From the NCBI RefSeq assembly GCF_003399645.1, contig NZ_NBXD01000002.1, forward strand, positions 248,001 to 312,000: a stretch of DNA of 64,000 nucleotides, given 5' to 3'. The notes below the pieces were generated by a model. That model was not told the origin of the DNA. It saw only the letters and a program-made list of their open reading frames with translations, and did not search any database. Each line of letters starts with the position of its first letter. Within the stretch, counting starts at the first letter, position 1. The DNA is from Subtercola boreus (GTDB lineage Bacteria; Actinomycetota; Actinomycetes; Actinomycetales; Microbacteriaceae). Both the position numbers and the translations under genes were made by a program. This document shows, piece by piece, positions 15,248-24,059 of the stretch.

Positions 15248-17893
15248 ATGCATCCACTCACTCTGAAGAGGGCGAAGGTCTCGCTCGCCCTGGCGACAGG
15301 GCTCGTGCTCGTCGCCACACTACTGACGGCGATCGCCGCGTCGGCGAACACCGCAGGCACGGGAGTGGTGATCAACGAGGCCTACCTCAACGGAGGGAGC
15401 GCCGGCGCGACCTACCTGAACAAGTTCATCGAGCTCTACAACCCGACGGATGCTCCCATCGACCTCTCCTCGATGTCGCTGCAGTACCGATCGGCGACCG
15501 GTACGGTCAATCCGACCGGGGTCGCGGCCCTGACCGGCTCGATCGCCGCACACGGGCACTACCTCGTTCAGGGCAGCTCGAACGCCGCGAACGGTGCGGC
15601 TCTCCCCACGCCCGACGCCACCTTCGGGGCATCGTTCGCCGGGGGTGGGGGCACGCTCTTTCTCGCATCCCAGACCACCGCGCTCACCGCCCCGCCCACC
15701 GGGTCTGTGACGGGCACCAGCGGCATCGTCGACCTGCTCGGCTACGGCACGTCGAACACGTTCGAGACGGCACCGGCGAGTGCAGCATCCGTCTCCACCT
15801 CGCTCGGCCGCACGAACGCGGCAGACTCCGAGAGCAACGCAGCCGACTTCACGGCCGGCGCCCCCACCCCGCAGAATGCCGCGTCTGACGGCGGCGCGAC
15901 AACAGGCCCGACGCCGACGCCGACTCCCACACCGACCCCGCCGGCCCCCACGGCCCCGGTCACCATCGCGGCAATCCAGGGCACGACCGACACCAGCCCC
16001 CTCGTCGGCCAGACCGTCACGACCCGCGGCTACGTCACAGCGAGCTACCCGACCGGTGGGCTGAACGGCTACTACATCCAGACCGCGGGCACCGGCGGCG
16101 GCATCGACCTCGCCTCGCACACCGCATCCGACGCACTCTTCGTCTTCTCCTCGGCGACCGTCGCCCAGGCCACCGTCGGCAGCTACGTCGAGGTGACCGG
16201 TTCTGTCTCGGAGTTCGCCGGACTCACCGAGTTGAGCGTCGCCGCCGGTGGGCTCCGGACGCTCAGCGGCACCGACGCGCCGGGCTCCGTTGCACCCGCC
16301 CCCGCCGCACTCGTGCTGCCCACCGACGCCGCGAAGCGCGAGACGCTCGAGGGCATGCTGCTCGCGCCGCAGGGCGACTACACCGTCACCGACAACTACG
16401 ACACGAATTTCTACGGATCGATCGTGCTCGCGGAGGGCGCGACTCCCCTGCAGACGCCGACCGCCGTGGTCGAGCCGGGCAGCGCCGACTACACCGCGCT
16501 GGTCGCCTCGAACCTCGCGCGATCCGTCACCCTCGACGACGGATCGAGCCTGAACTTCAACACAGCCGCGAACAAGGCGACCCCACTGCCGTACCTGTCC
16601 GTTGCGAACCCCGTGCGCATCGGCGCCGCGACCACGTTCACGAAGCCTGTCGTGCTCGACTACCGCTTCGGCACCTGGAACCTCCAGCCGACGTCGCAGC
16701 TGACGGCCGCGAATGCTGCAGCCGTGCAGCCCGCGACCTTCGCGAACACCCGCACCGCGAGCCCCGATGACGTGGGCGGTGACATCACGCTCGCCTCGTT
16801 CAACGTGCTGAACTACTTCACAACGACGGGCGATTCGATCACCGGATGCACGTACTACACCGATCGCGACGGAAACCCGAACACCGTGAACAGCGGATGC
16901 GACGCCCGCGGCGCGGCGAACGCCGACGACCTGGCGCGCCAGCAGGCGAAGATCGTCTCGGCGATCAACGGGCTGAGCGCCGATGTGGTGTCGCTCGAGG
17001 AGATCGAGAACTCGGCCCGCTTCGGCAAGAACCGCGACACCGCGCTCGCCGCCCTCGTTGCGGCACTGAACTCGGCCGCCGGTGCCGGAACGTGGGCCTT
17101 CGTGCCCTCGCCCGCCGTGCTTCCGGCATCCGAAGACGTCATTCGCACGGCCTTCATCTACAGGCCCGCGCTGGTTCGTACGGTGGGGGAGTCAGTGATC
17201 CTGGATGATCCGGCCTTCGCGAATGCGCGCCAGCCGCTCGCCCAGGCGTTCCAGCTCGCCGCGCTCAAGGCAGGTTCTGACGCGGCCGCCTCCTCCTCGT
17301 TCCTCGCGATCGTGAACCACTTCAAGTCGAAGGGTTCCGGCTCCGGAGCCGACGCCGACCAGGGTGACGGGCAGGGAGCATCCACTCTCTCGCGCGTGAA
17401 CCAGGCGAAGGCGCTCGTCGCCTTCGCCGATGCGCAGAAGGCGGCCACGAAGATCGACCGTGTGCTGCTGAGCGGTGACTTCAACGCCTACCTGAAGGAA
17501 GACCCGATCGACGTCATCACGGCGGCGGGCTACACCGACCTGGGCAGCACGACGGGTAAGTCGACCTACGCGTTCGACGGGGCGGTCGGCTCGCTCGACC
17601 ACATCTTCGCCTCGACCGGGGCGAAGGCAGCGGTCAACGATGTCGACGTGTGGAACATCAACTCGGTCGAGTCGATCGCGCTGGAGTACAGCCGCTTCAA
17701 CTACAACGCGACCGACTTCTTCCAGCCGAACGCGTTCCGCTCGAGCGATCACGATCCGATTCTGGTCGGGTTGAAGCTGGCGCCCGCACCCACCGATCCG
17801 GGTACGCCGGTGCCGCCGAAGTGGGCCGCGCAGCTGCTGTACGAGTTGCTGCTGGCGCTCATCAAGGCGCTCTTCGGTCCGCATCACCACTAG
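15248..17893 (+). CDS. ExeM/NucH-type secreted endonuclease with lamin-tail domain
   Basis: Extracellular DNase, 881 residues from ATG 15248, preceded by GAGGAG eight bases away. A signal peptide spans residues 1-33 (LALATGLVLVATLLTAIAASA). A lamin-tail domain (GTGVVINEAYLNGG through SLGRTNAADSESN) covers about 36-200, followed by a Pro-Thr linker near 220-235 and an OB-fold-like ExeM region. The endonuclease/exonuclease/phosphatase domain begins near residue 513 (LASFNVLNYF), with EEIEN near 583, GDFNAYLKED near 741 and SSDHDPI near 833 as metal-binding and catalytic motifs. The C-terminus is unusual: a hydrophobic stretch (WAAQLLYELLLALIKALF) ending in three His, possibly a membrane association tail. 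Likely role: scavenging DNA for phosphate and nucleosides. Confidence 0.92.
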   Translation: MHPLTLKRAKVSLALATGLVLVATLLTAIAASANTAGTGVVINEAYLNGGSAGATYLNKFIELYNPTDAPIDLSSMSLQYRSATGTVNPTGVAALTGSIAAHGHYLVQGSSNAANGAALPTPDATFGASFAGGGGTLFLASQTTALTAPPTGSVTGTSGIVDLLGYGTSNTFETAPASAASVSTSLGRTNAADSESNAADFTAGAPTPQNAASDGGATTGPTPTPTPTPTPPAPTAPVTIAAIQGTTDTSPLVGQTVTTRGYVTASYPTGGLNGYYIQTAGTGGGIDLASHTASDALFVFSSATVAQATVGSYVEVTGSVSEFAGLTELSVAAGGLRTLSGTDAPGSVAPAPAALVLPTDAAKRETLEGMLLAPQGDYTVTDNYDTNFYGSIVLAEGATPLQTPTAVVEPGSADYTALVASNLARSVTLDDGSSLNFNTAANKATPLPYLSVANPVRIGAATTFTKPVVLDYRFGTWNLQPTSQLTAANAAAVQPATFANTRTASPDDVGGDITLASFNVLNYFTTTGDSITGCTYYTDRDGNPNTVNSGCDARGAANADDLARQQAKIVSAINGLSADVVSLEEIENSARFGKNRDTALAALVAALNSAAGAGTWAFVPSPAVLPASEDVIRTAFIYRPALVRTVGESVILDDPAFANARQPLAQAFQLAALKAGSDAAASSSFLAIVNHFKSKGSGSGADADQGDGQGASTLSRVNQAKALVAFADAQKAATKIDRVLLSGDFNAYLKEDPIDVITAAGYTDLGSTTGKSTYAFDGAVGSLDHIFASTGAKAAVNDVDVWNINSVESIALEYSRFNYNATDFFQPNAFRSSDHDPILVGLKLAPAPTDPGTPVPPKWAAQLLYELLLALIKALFGPHHH

Positions 17894-17914
17894 CCGGCTC
17901 CGCCTGAGCTGACT

Positions 17915-17960
17915 TTGCGCAAAAGCACCCAAGACTCGACGTGTGGGTGCTTTTGCGCAA
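17915..17960. terminator. Long hairpin, copy 1 of a repeated stem (bidirectional terminator)
   Basis: TTGCGCAAAAGCACCCA at 17915-17931 pairs perfectly (17 bp) with 17944-17960 around a 12-base loop, between the convergent nuclease and PAP2 genes. The A-rich/T-rich run within the stem suits termination. The same arm recurs at 49262-49311. Confidence 0.75.
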
Positions 17961-18006
17961 GATGGGCGGGCCCACAGGGTGTGGTCGAGTCGGTGCCGGC
18001 TGTCGG

Positions 18007-18909
18007 TCAGCGGGTGGGATCGGCCTCCGCCGGGGACTCGCTGGAGTCGGTGCCGGGTGCGGTGGGGTCGGTGCCCGCAGCGGCGTGGTGGGCGCGCAGC
18101 CGCCGTGTCGTGAGATACAGCCGGTGCGCGGTGATCACCAGTGCGAGCCAGGCGGCCCCGAGCACCCACCCCGCCAGCACGTCGGTGAACCAGTGGTGCC
18201 CGAGAAACACCCGGCTGAGCCCGACCGTCAGCGCGAAGAACCCCGCGGCGACGATCAACAGCACGCGTGCATGGGTGGAGTGCCGGCGCAGAATGAGCAG
18301 GTACGCGATGATGCCCGCCACCACGAGTGCGTTCAGGGTGTGGCCGCTCGGGAACGACGGGGAGTACTCGTAGGGCGGCACGGCGTCGGCGAGCGGCGGT
18401 CGGACCCGGCCGATCAGGTCTTTTCCGGCGATCGTCATCAGCACCGACCCACCGCCGGCTGCCACGATCAGGATGACCGGGGTCAGGGAACGGCGATGGA
18501 TCGCCAGGATCAGCAGCGCGACGACTGCGACGATGGGCATGCCGATGGGCCCCGCGATGTCGGTGTAGCCGGTTGCGACCGAATCGACGAGCGGTGAACG
18601 CAGCGTGATCGCGTAATTCAGCAGCGGTTGGTCCAGGCCCGAGACGCCGTCGGATTCCGTCACCGCGTCGTAGACCTGCGCGCCCGCGACGCTGAGCAGA
18701 ATGGCGATGAGAACCCCGACCACGAGTGTGATCACGAGAGCGGCGTTCGGCCCGAGCCGGGTGGTGACACGGTCGGTCTGGCGTGCAAGCAGGCGTCCGG
18801 CCGGGGTGTACCAGTGCGTGAGGTCGCGGGTGCCCAAGTAGCGGTCGTCGGCGAGTTCGCCGCGCGGACCCTTTCCGTTGTGGTCGGGCTGCGGGGGGGC
18901 GTCAGTCAT
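18007..18909 (-). CDS. PAP2-family membrane phosphatase
   Basis: A 300-residue integral membrane lipid phosphatase, acting on phosphatidic acid, undecaprenyl diphosphate or a similar substrate at the outer membrane face. The three PAP2 motifs are intact: KDLIGRVRPP near residue 161, PSGHTL near 188 and SRVFLGHHWFTD near 231 (with catalytic His residues). About six hydrophobic helices are visible, starting with AALVITLVVGVLIAILLSV. The N-terminal 60 residues are hydrophilic, and the C-terminus is a Pro/Thr/Ser-rich tail. The undecaprenyl pyrophosphatase role is only one option. It converges with the nuclease gene and shares its hairpin terminator. Confidence 0.9.
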   Translation of the reverse strand: MTDAPPQPDHNGKGPRGELADDRYLGTRDLTHWYTPAGRLLARQTDRVTTRLGPNAALVITLVVGVLIAILLSVAGAQVYDAVTESDGVSGLDQPLLNYAITLRSPLVDSVATGYTDIAGPIGMPIVAVVALLILAIHRRSLTPVILIVAAGGGSVLMTIAGKDLIGRVRPPLADAVPPYEYSPSFPSGHTLNALVVAGIIAYLLILRRHSTHARVLLIVAAGFFALTVGLSRVFLGHHWFTDVLAGWVLGAAWLALVITAHRLYLTTRRLRAHHAAAGTDPTAPGTDSSESPAEADPTR

Positions 18910-19108
18910 GGGGTGTCGTTCCGGTCGGTTGCGTTTGTGTGCTGTTCACGGGCCGTTCGTCTTTCGTTCAGATCGAACCCGGCCATCCATTCGACCATGA
19001 TTGCCTCCAGACCTCGCTATCCACGGAGATTCCGATCATTTCCCGGTCGCTGTGCGGTTCTGAAGAGCCGGCAGAGTCCGGAGAGGTTCGGATGCGATAC
19101 TTCACGGT

Positions 19109-19357
19109 ATGACGCGTGCGATCCAACCCGAGAACGAGGGGGCCCGCGACGTCTTCGACCCGCCCATCGAGGTACGGGTCGGTGGTCGCACCACCCTCGC
19201 GGTGTTCGTGGCGGCGTGGGGGCTGCTGATCGTGTCGGTGCCGCTGTACGCCGCGTTCCTGCTCGGCAACCTGCCCGAGGTGCTCGTCATGGTGTCGAAC
19301 CTGCAGGTCGCGGCCGCCCAGCGCCGCGCCGCACGGGTGGAGCGCCGCGGGCGCTGA
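19109..19357 (+). CDS. Small single-helix membrane protein
   Basis: An 82-residue protein with a hydrophilic N-terminal third, one or two hydrophobic segments (TLAVFVAAWGLLIVSVPLYAAFLLG, then VLVMV) and a basic Arg-rich tail (AAAQRRAARVERRGR). No family is recognised. The start ATG 19109 lies 200 bases from the PAP2 gene, and the interval 18910-19108 holds no gene I can support. It is convergent with the epimerase gene. Confidence 0.6.
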   Translation: MTRAIQPENEGARDVFDPPIEVRVGGRTTLAVFVAAWGLLIVSVPLYAAFLLGNLPEVLVMVSNLQVAAAQRRAARVERRGR

Positions 19358-19411
19358 TCGCGGGCGCGTTGCGCGGCAGAGAGCCCAGAGAGCGCCCGAC
19401 CCCGGCTCGGC

Positions 19412-20431
19412 TCAGCCGCCGAGCGGGCCCGATCCGGGGGTGCGGGAGTTGTGTGCCAACCCCGCCACGATCGAGGCGAGAGCGTCGGTCGACGACACCG
19501 TCGGGGTCCAGCCGAGTACCTCGCGGGCGCGGGCGGTCGACATGATCGGAACGTTCGCGGCGATGTCGACCCAGCCGGAGGGTGTCGGCTGCAGGTGCAG
19601 TCGCCAGGTCAGCCACACCACGAACTTGGCGGCCAGAAGGCGAACCGGCACGGCCCGCCGCGCGCCGAGCACCTGGGCGATCAGCTGTGGATCGAGCACC
19701 GGCTCCGCCGCGATATTGAAGGCACCCGGCGCCCGGCGATCGATCGCACGCCAGAACGCGTCGCCGACATCTGACGCGTGAATGGCCTGGAAGATCATCT
19801 GCGCCGGAAGCGGGATGACCGGTGGCCGCACGAACTTCAGCCATCCGGTCGGCAGCAGCCGGCCGAGGAACAGCCCCTTGATCTCGTGACCCGCGCCTTC
19901 TTGGAAGACGAGTCCGGGGCGAAAACGGGTGAGCAGAACGTCTGGATTCTCCCGCTCGAACCTGTCGAACGCCCGTTCGTTCACGGCCTTGTGCCGTGCG
20001 TAGTGCGAGGTGGGCAGCCCACCGGTGGGCCAGCTCTCGTCGACGCGCTTGTGCTTCGGGCCGGTGCTGTAGGCGCCGACCGACGACGCGGCGAGCACGT
20101 GCCCGACTGTCGCCGCGGCGGCGGCCCGTAAGACGTTCGCCGTGCCGGTGACGTTCGTTCGCCACATGGCAGGTTCGTCGTGGCTGGGCTGCAGCGCCCA
20201 CCCCAGGTGAACGACTGCATCGGCACCGGTGAAGGCGTGGGTCAACTCGGCGACGGCGCTCGGCCCGCCGATGTCGATGCTCTTCCACTGCACGCCGCTG
20301 TAGGGAGGCTCCGTCTGGGTGGGCGTGCGCCGGGCGACCCCCACGATCTCGGTGACCCCAGGGGCGTCGGCGAGGCGCCGGAGCGTAGCCGTTCCCAGGT
20401 TGCCCGTTGCTCCGACGACGACGATCCTCAT
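19412..20431 (-). CDS. NAD-dependent epimerase/dehydratase family protein (extended SDR)
   Basis: From ATG 20431 (MRIVVVGATGNLGTATL, preceded by AGAGGTG) the protein is 339 residues. The Rossmann loop GATGNLG lies at residues 7-13, DAVVHLGWALQPS follows the cofactor strand, ASSVGAYSTG carries the catalytic Ser region and YARHK the Tyr-x3-Lys pair. The C-terminal half binds the substrate and shows no clear sugar-nucleotide signature. These genes are often labelled as NAD(P)-dependent sugar epimerases; the substrate here is unknown. It is flanked by AzoR (same direction) and a small membrane protein (convergent). Confidence 0.87.
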   Translation of the reverse strand: MRIVVVGATGNLGTATLRRLADAPGVTEIVGVARRTPTQTEPPYSGVQWKSIDIGGPSAVAELTHAFTGADAVVHLGWALQPSHDEPAMWRTNVTGTANVLRAAAAATVGHVLAASSVGAYSTGPKHKRVDESWPTGGLPTSHYARHKAVNERAFDRFERENPDVLLTRFRPGLVFQEGAGHEIKGLFLGRLLPTGWLKFVRPPVIPLPAQMIFQAIHASDVGDAFWRAIDRRAPGAFNIAAEPVLDPQLIAQVLGARRAVPVRLLAAKFVVWLTWRLHLQPTPSGWVDIAANVPIMSTARAREVLGWTPTVSSTDALASIVAGLAHNSRTPGSGPLGG

Positions 20432-20584
20432 GCTGCACCTCTGCCCGCGCGGCTCGTGCCGTCGCCCCTCCATGCTCGCGCTCCCCGGGCCGCCGACCCT
20501 AATCTCGCGCGGGGGCTTGCGGACATTCCGCCGAGGTGGGCCGGCAGGCCCGCCGAGGAGGGGCGGGTCCGTAAGCGGCGCGCG

Positions 20585-21238
20585 TCAGGCGGTGGGGGCG
20601 CCCAGGCGGGTGGCGGTGTCGCGGGCGGCGGCGTGGGCCGCGGCGAGTTCGGCGTTGCTGCGATCGAGCTGGGGTGCGAGTGCTTCGACCGTGTCGGCGA
20701 GGGTGAGGCTCGTCTGGATGACGGTGATCTCCATGCCGAGAGCCGCGCCGAGGATGAGGCTGAGGGCCGGTACCTCGTGATCCCAGTCGGCGGTCGGGGT
20801 TCCGGCGTCGTAGACCGCACCGCGGCTCGAGAGAATGACGGCCGGTTTTCCTTTCATCGGCTGCGTGTCGACGTCGAACGGAGCGGTGACCGCGGGCACG
20901 TGGATGTGGTCGATCCATGCCTTCAGCGTCGACGGAAGGGAGTAGTTGTAGAGCGGAGCACCGACGACGAGCACATCGGCGGCGATCAGTTCCTCGAGGA
21001 GCTCGGTCTGCAGGGCTTCGGCCTCGGCGGGCGGGTTGGACCCGGCCGGCCTCAATCGGGCGGGCCAGTGCAGCGATGCGTCGGCCAGGTGCGGCACCGG
21101 ATGCACGTGCAGATCACGGTGGGTGATGGTGTTCGACGGGTCGGCGTTCAGCCAGGCCTCCTCGAACGTGCGCCCGATGGCGCGGGAGCGTGACCGCTCG
21201 AGATCGGCGGAGGAATCGAGATGCAGGAGGTGAGCCAT
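20585..21238 (-). CDS. FMN-dependent NADH:quinone/azo reductase (AzoR family)
   Basis: A flavodoxin-fold reductase of 217 residues from ATG 21238 (MAHLLHLDSSADLERSRSR), which includes the FMN-phosphate loop in DSSADLERSRS. VVGAPLYNYSLPSTLKAWIDH near residues 90-110 is the hallmark AzoR segment contacting FMN and the dimer interface, and SSRGAVYD closes the pocket. Such enzymes reduce quinones and azo or nitro compounds with NADH, protecting against thiol and quinone stress. Transcription runs toward the epimerase gene, with a 153-base gap. The ORF continues upstream of the ATG with low-complexity residues, so the shorter start is preferred. Confidence 0.9.
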   Translation of the reverse strand: MAHLLHLDSSADLERSRSRAIGRTFEEAWLNADPSNTITHRDLHVHPVPHLADASLHWPARLRPAGSNPPAEAEALQTELLEELIAADVLVVGAPLYNYSLPSTLKAWIDHIHVPAVTAPFDVDTQPMKGKPAVILSSRGAVYDAGTPTADWDHEVPALSLILGAALGMEITVIQTSLTLADTVEALAPQLDRSNAELAAAHAAARDTATRLGAPTA

Positions 21239-21365
21239 GCCTCCCACGTTACCGCCGGGCCGCACCTACCCTCGCGCCGCCCCAGGACCCCGCGCAGCGC
21301 TACCCCGAGAGCAAGCGCCCCCCGGCAGCGCTGCCCCGAGACCCCGCCCCCCGGGCAGCGCGCCC

Positions 21366-22133
21366 TCAGCTCTCGCCTCGCATCACCGCGAACACCCCAC
21401 CCTGCGGGTCGGCCAGTATCGCCATGCGGCCCACCCCGTCGATGTCGAACGCGGGTGCCAGTACCGTCGCCCCGATCGACTCAGCGAGTCGCGCCGTCTC
21501 GTCGGGGTCATTCGCACCGAAGTACACGAGCCAGACGTTCGGTTCGTCGCCCGACTGCTTCGGCATCACCCCGGCAGACGATGTACCGTCGGCGTAGAGC
21601 TCGGTGTAGGAGATGTCACCGACCTCCGACGTCTTCGCCTCGACCCCGAGCACGGCCGAGTAGAACGCAGCCGCGGCCGCCGGATCGCCGCTCTGCAGTT
21701 CGTGCCAGAGTGGAGCGCCGTGTTCGTTCACGACGGCCGAACCGATGTGGCCCGTCGTCTGCCACACGCCGAATCTCGCTCCCTCGGTGTCGAGGGCGAT
21801 TGTCATGCGACCCGACCCGGGTATCTCGTCGACAGGAAAGAGCAGGGTTCCGCCGGCTTCGGTGACACGGGCGGCCGCGGCCTCGGCATCGTCTACCGCG
21901 ATGTAGGTCTGCCAGGAGGTCGGCCCGGCGTCGGGGGTCGGTTGCTGCATGAGCCCGGCGACGTTCTTGCCGCCGATGGTGCTCATGTAATAGGTGGCGT
22001 CGCCCGGCATGGGGTAGGCGTCGTAGTTCCAGCCGAACAGCTCGCCGTAGAACGCGCGGGCGCCGTCGACGTCGGTGGTGATGAGATCGATCCAGCACGG
22101 AGCGCCCTGCGGGTATTTCTCGACGATGGACAT
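21366..22133 (-). CDS. Two-domain VOC family protein (glyoxalase/bleomycin-resistance fold)
   Basis: A 255-residue protein from ATG 22133 (MSIVEKYPQGAPCWIDL), preceded by a purine-rich stretch. Two vicinal-oxygen-chelate modules occur in tandem: WIDLITTDVDGARAFYGELFGW then WHELQSGDPAAAAAFYSAVLGV, each ending in a conserved strand (ARFGVWQ; PQGGVFAV). The arrangement matches actinobacterial CFP32/Rv0577-like proteins. Some relatives are thought to bind ligands rather than catalyse. No metal-binding His/Glu set is obvious, so glyoxalase activity should not be assumed. The frame is open upstream, but the sequence there is not family-like. Confidence 0.85.
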   Translation of the reverse strand: MSIVEKYPQGAPCWIDLITTDVDGARAFYGELFGWNYDAYPMPGDATYYMSTIGGKNVAGLMQQPTPDAGPTSWQTYIAVDDAEAAAARVTEAGGTLLFPVDEIPGSGRMTIALDTEGARFGVWQTTGHIGSAVVNEHGAPLWHELQSGDPAAAAAFYSAVLGVEAKTSEVGDISYTELYADGTSSAGVMPKQSGDEPNVWLVYFGANDPDETARLAESIGATVLAPAFDIDGVGRMAILADPQGGVFAVMRGES

Positions 22134-22287
22134 GGGAGTCTGCCTTTCTGATCGCGGGCCGCGCCGGCGGCCACCGGCGTCTGTGGCCCCCACGGTACCC
22201 GCGCCGCCGCGGGCCCGACAAGGCTTCGATACACATCTGTGGACAGTGTTCACAATTCCCGTCCCTGTGCAGGACAGAAGAACGTCG

Positions 22288-22758
22288 TCAGTTCACAAAG
22301 TGTTCGAACACGATGCTCGTACGGGTCGAGGCGACCGCCGGATGGGCCGACAGGTTCGACACCACGAACTCCCGCAGGTGGTCGCTGTCGCGCGTCGCCA
22401 CGTGGATGACGAAGTCCTCAGCCCCGCCCAGGAAGAACAGCTCCACCACCTCGGTAAGCGTGCGGAGCTCGTCGCTGAACGTCGTCAGGGTGCGCCGCGC
22501 GCCCGATTTGATGTTCACACTGATCAGGGCCTGCAGGCTGAGTCCGATCGCCGCGGGCGAGATGCGGGCGGTGTACCCCGTGATGACGCCGCGCTCTTCG
22601 AGCGACCTCACCCGCGCGATGCATGTCGACTGCGCAATACCGGTCAGCTCGGCCAGACGACTGTTGGGCATCCGGGCCCCTGTTCGCAACAGCTCGACCA
22701 GGCGTGCGTCGACGTCGTCGAGAGGGCCGGATACCCGTGGATTGTTCATCGGAACCAT
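22288..22758 (-). CDS. Lrp/AsnC-family transcriptional regulator (AldR-like)
   Basis: A 156-residue regulator from ATG 22758 (153 residues from ATG 22749). The N-terminal winged helix comprises LDDVDARLVELLRTGARMPNSRLAELTGIAQSTCIARVRSLEERGVI, and the C-terminal RAM/effector domain SLQALISVNIKSGARRTLTTF through ASTRTSIVFEHFV. It is divergent from alanine dehydrogenase, the arrangement of AldR/ald in mycobacteria, where AldR controls ald in response to alanine. Regulation of ald by this protein is therefore likely. The intergenic region has two related palindromic sites. Confidence 0.92.
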   Translation of the reverse strand: MVPMNNPRVSGPLDDVDARLVELLRTGARMPNSRLAELTGIAQSTCIARVRSLEERGVITGYTARISPAAIGLSLQALISVNIKSGARRTLTTFSDELRTLTEVVELFFLGGAEDFVIHVATRDSDHLREFVVSNLSAHPAVASTRTSIVFEHFVN

Positions 22759-22804
22759 GGACTTCTGCCTCCCGCACCGAAGAAAACCGACGGCAATCGC
22801 TGAT

Positions 22805-22852
22805 TTGAAACGAATTATTCGGAGTTTACCTCTGTGAAACGAGCTATTCACA
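22805..22852. promoter_or_regulatory. Paired Lrp-type operator sites in the Lrp/ald intergenic region
   Basis: TGAAACGAATTATTC (22806-22820) and TGAAACGAGCTATTC (22835-22849) are near-identical direct repeats 29 bases apart. The second lies inside TGTGAA-N8-TTCACA (22833-22852), a perfect 6-bp inverted repeat; the first is a degenerate version. Spacing near three helical turns suits a multimeric Lrp protein contacting one DNA face. Confidence 0.65.
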
Positions 22853-22899
22853 GAATTGAACGCACAGACAACCAACGAGTCGCGCGAGAGAAGACGAGC

Positions 22900-24018
22900 A
22901 TGCGGGTAGGCATTCCGAGCGAGGTCAAGAACAATGAGGCGCGCGTGGCGATCACGCCGGCCGGAGTGCACGAGCTCGCGCGCCGCGGGCACCGGGTGCT
23001 GGTGCAGAGCGGCGCCGGCACCGGGTCGCGCATCACTGACGAGAACTACCTCGACGCCGGTGCAGAGATTCTCGCGACGGCCGACGAGGTATGGGGCGAG
23101 GCCGACCTGCTCCTCAAGGTGAAGGAGCCGATCGCGTCGGAGTACGGCCGGATGCGCGCGGGCCAGGTGCTCTTCACCTACCTGCACCTCGCTGCCTCGC
23201 GGGAGTGCACCGACGCGCTGCTCGCCTCGGGTACCACCGCCATCGCCTACGAGACCGTGCAGCTCGAGAACCGCAGTCTTCCCCTGCTCTCGCCGATGAG
23301 CGAGGTCGCAGGCCGGCTGTCGGTGCAGGTCGGCGGCTACCACCTCATGAGTGCGGCGGGCGGTCGCGGAGTGCTGCTCGGCGGCGTACCCGGAACCTGC
23401 AAGGCCAAGGTCGTCGTCATCGGCGGCGGTGTCGCGGGCGAGCACGCCGCGGCCAACGCGCTCGGAATGGGCGCCGACGTCACGGTCATCGACCTGTCGC
23501 TGCCCCGCCTGCGCCAGCTCGAAGTGCAGTTCGGCGGGCGCATCCAGACCCGCGCGTCGTCGGCGTACGAGATCGCTCGGCAGGTTCAGGATGCCGATCT
23601 CGTTGTGGGTTCGGTGCTGATTCCGGGGGCGGCGGCCCCCAAGCTCGTCACCGACGACATGATCGCCGCCATGAAGCCCGGATCGGTGCTGGTCGACATC
23701 GCCATCGACCAGGGCGGCTGCTTCGAGGGCTCGCACCCGACCACGCACGACGACCCCATCTTCGCGGTGCACAACAGCGTCTTCTACTGCGTGGCGAACA
23801 TGCCGGGGGCCGTTCCCGAGACGTCGACCACGGCGTTGACGAACGCGACGCTGCCCTATGTGCTGACCCTGGCAGACAAGGGCTGGCAGCGCGCCATCAC
23901 CGACGACGCGGCGCTCGCGCGCGGCCTCAACGTGCACGCCGGCCAGGTGACGAACGCGCTGGTCGCGTCGGCGCTCGGCCTGCCGTTCACCGACCCCGCC
24001 GTGGCGGCCGCCGCATAG
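22900..24018 (+). CDS. ald: Alanine dehydrogenase
   Basis: Reversible NAD-dependent deamination of L-alanine to pyruvate and ammonia; cytoplasmic hexamer. ATG 22900 (MRVGIPSEVKNNEARVAITP) begins the standard N-terminus, giving 372 residues, the normal family size; the frame is open further left. His96 (YLHLAAS) and Asp270 (IDQGGCFE) fall exactly at the catalytic positions of the Mycobacterium tuberculosis enzyme. The Rossmann loop is VVIGGGVAGEHAAANA near residue 170, and Lys75 (LLKVKEP) is the substrate-binding Lys region. It is divergent from the Lrp-type regulator and probably induced through the repeats between them. Confidence 0.97.
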   Translation: MRVGIPSEVKNNEARVAITPAGVHELARRGHRVLVQSGAGTGSRITDENYLDAGAEILATADEVWGEADLLLKVKEPIASEYGRMRAGQVLFTYLHLAASRECTDALLASGTTAIAYETVQLENRSLPLLSPMSEVAGRLSVQVGGYHLMSAAGGRGVLLGGVPGTCKAKVVVIGGGVAGEHAAANALGMGADVTVIDLSLPRLRQLEVQFGGRIQTRASSAYEIARQVQDADLVVGSVLIPGAAAPKLVTDDMIAAMKPGSVLVDIAIDQGGCFEGSHPTTHDDPIFAVHNSVFYCVANMPGAVPETSTTALTNATLPYVLTLADKGWQRAITDDAALARGLNVHAGQVTNALVASALGLPFTDPAVAAAA

Positions 24019-24059
24019 TGCCGCCCTCCCGGCGCTGACTTGCGCCCTGCCCGCCGCCT

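Noticed and set aside
15905-15950. Repeat DNA in the nuclease gene (Pro-Thr codons)
   Set aside because: It encodes an ordinary Pro-Thr interdomain linker; no further meaning supported.
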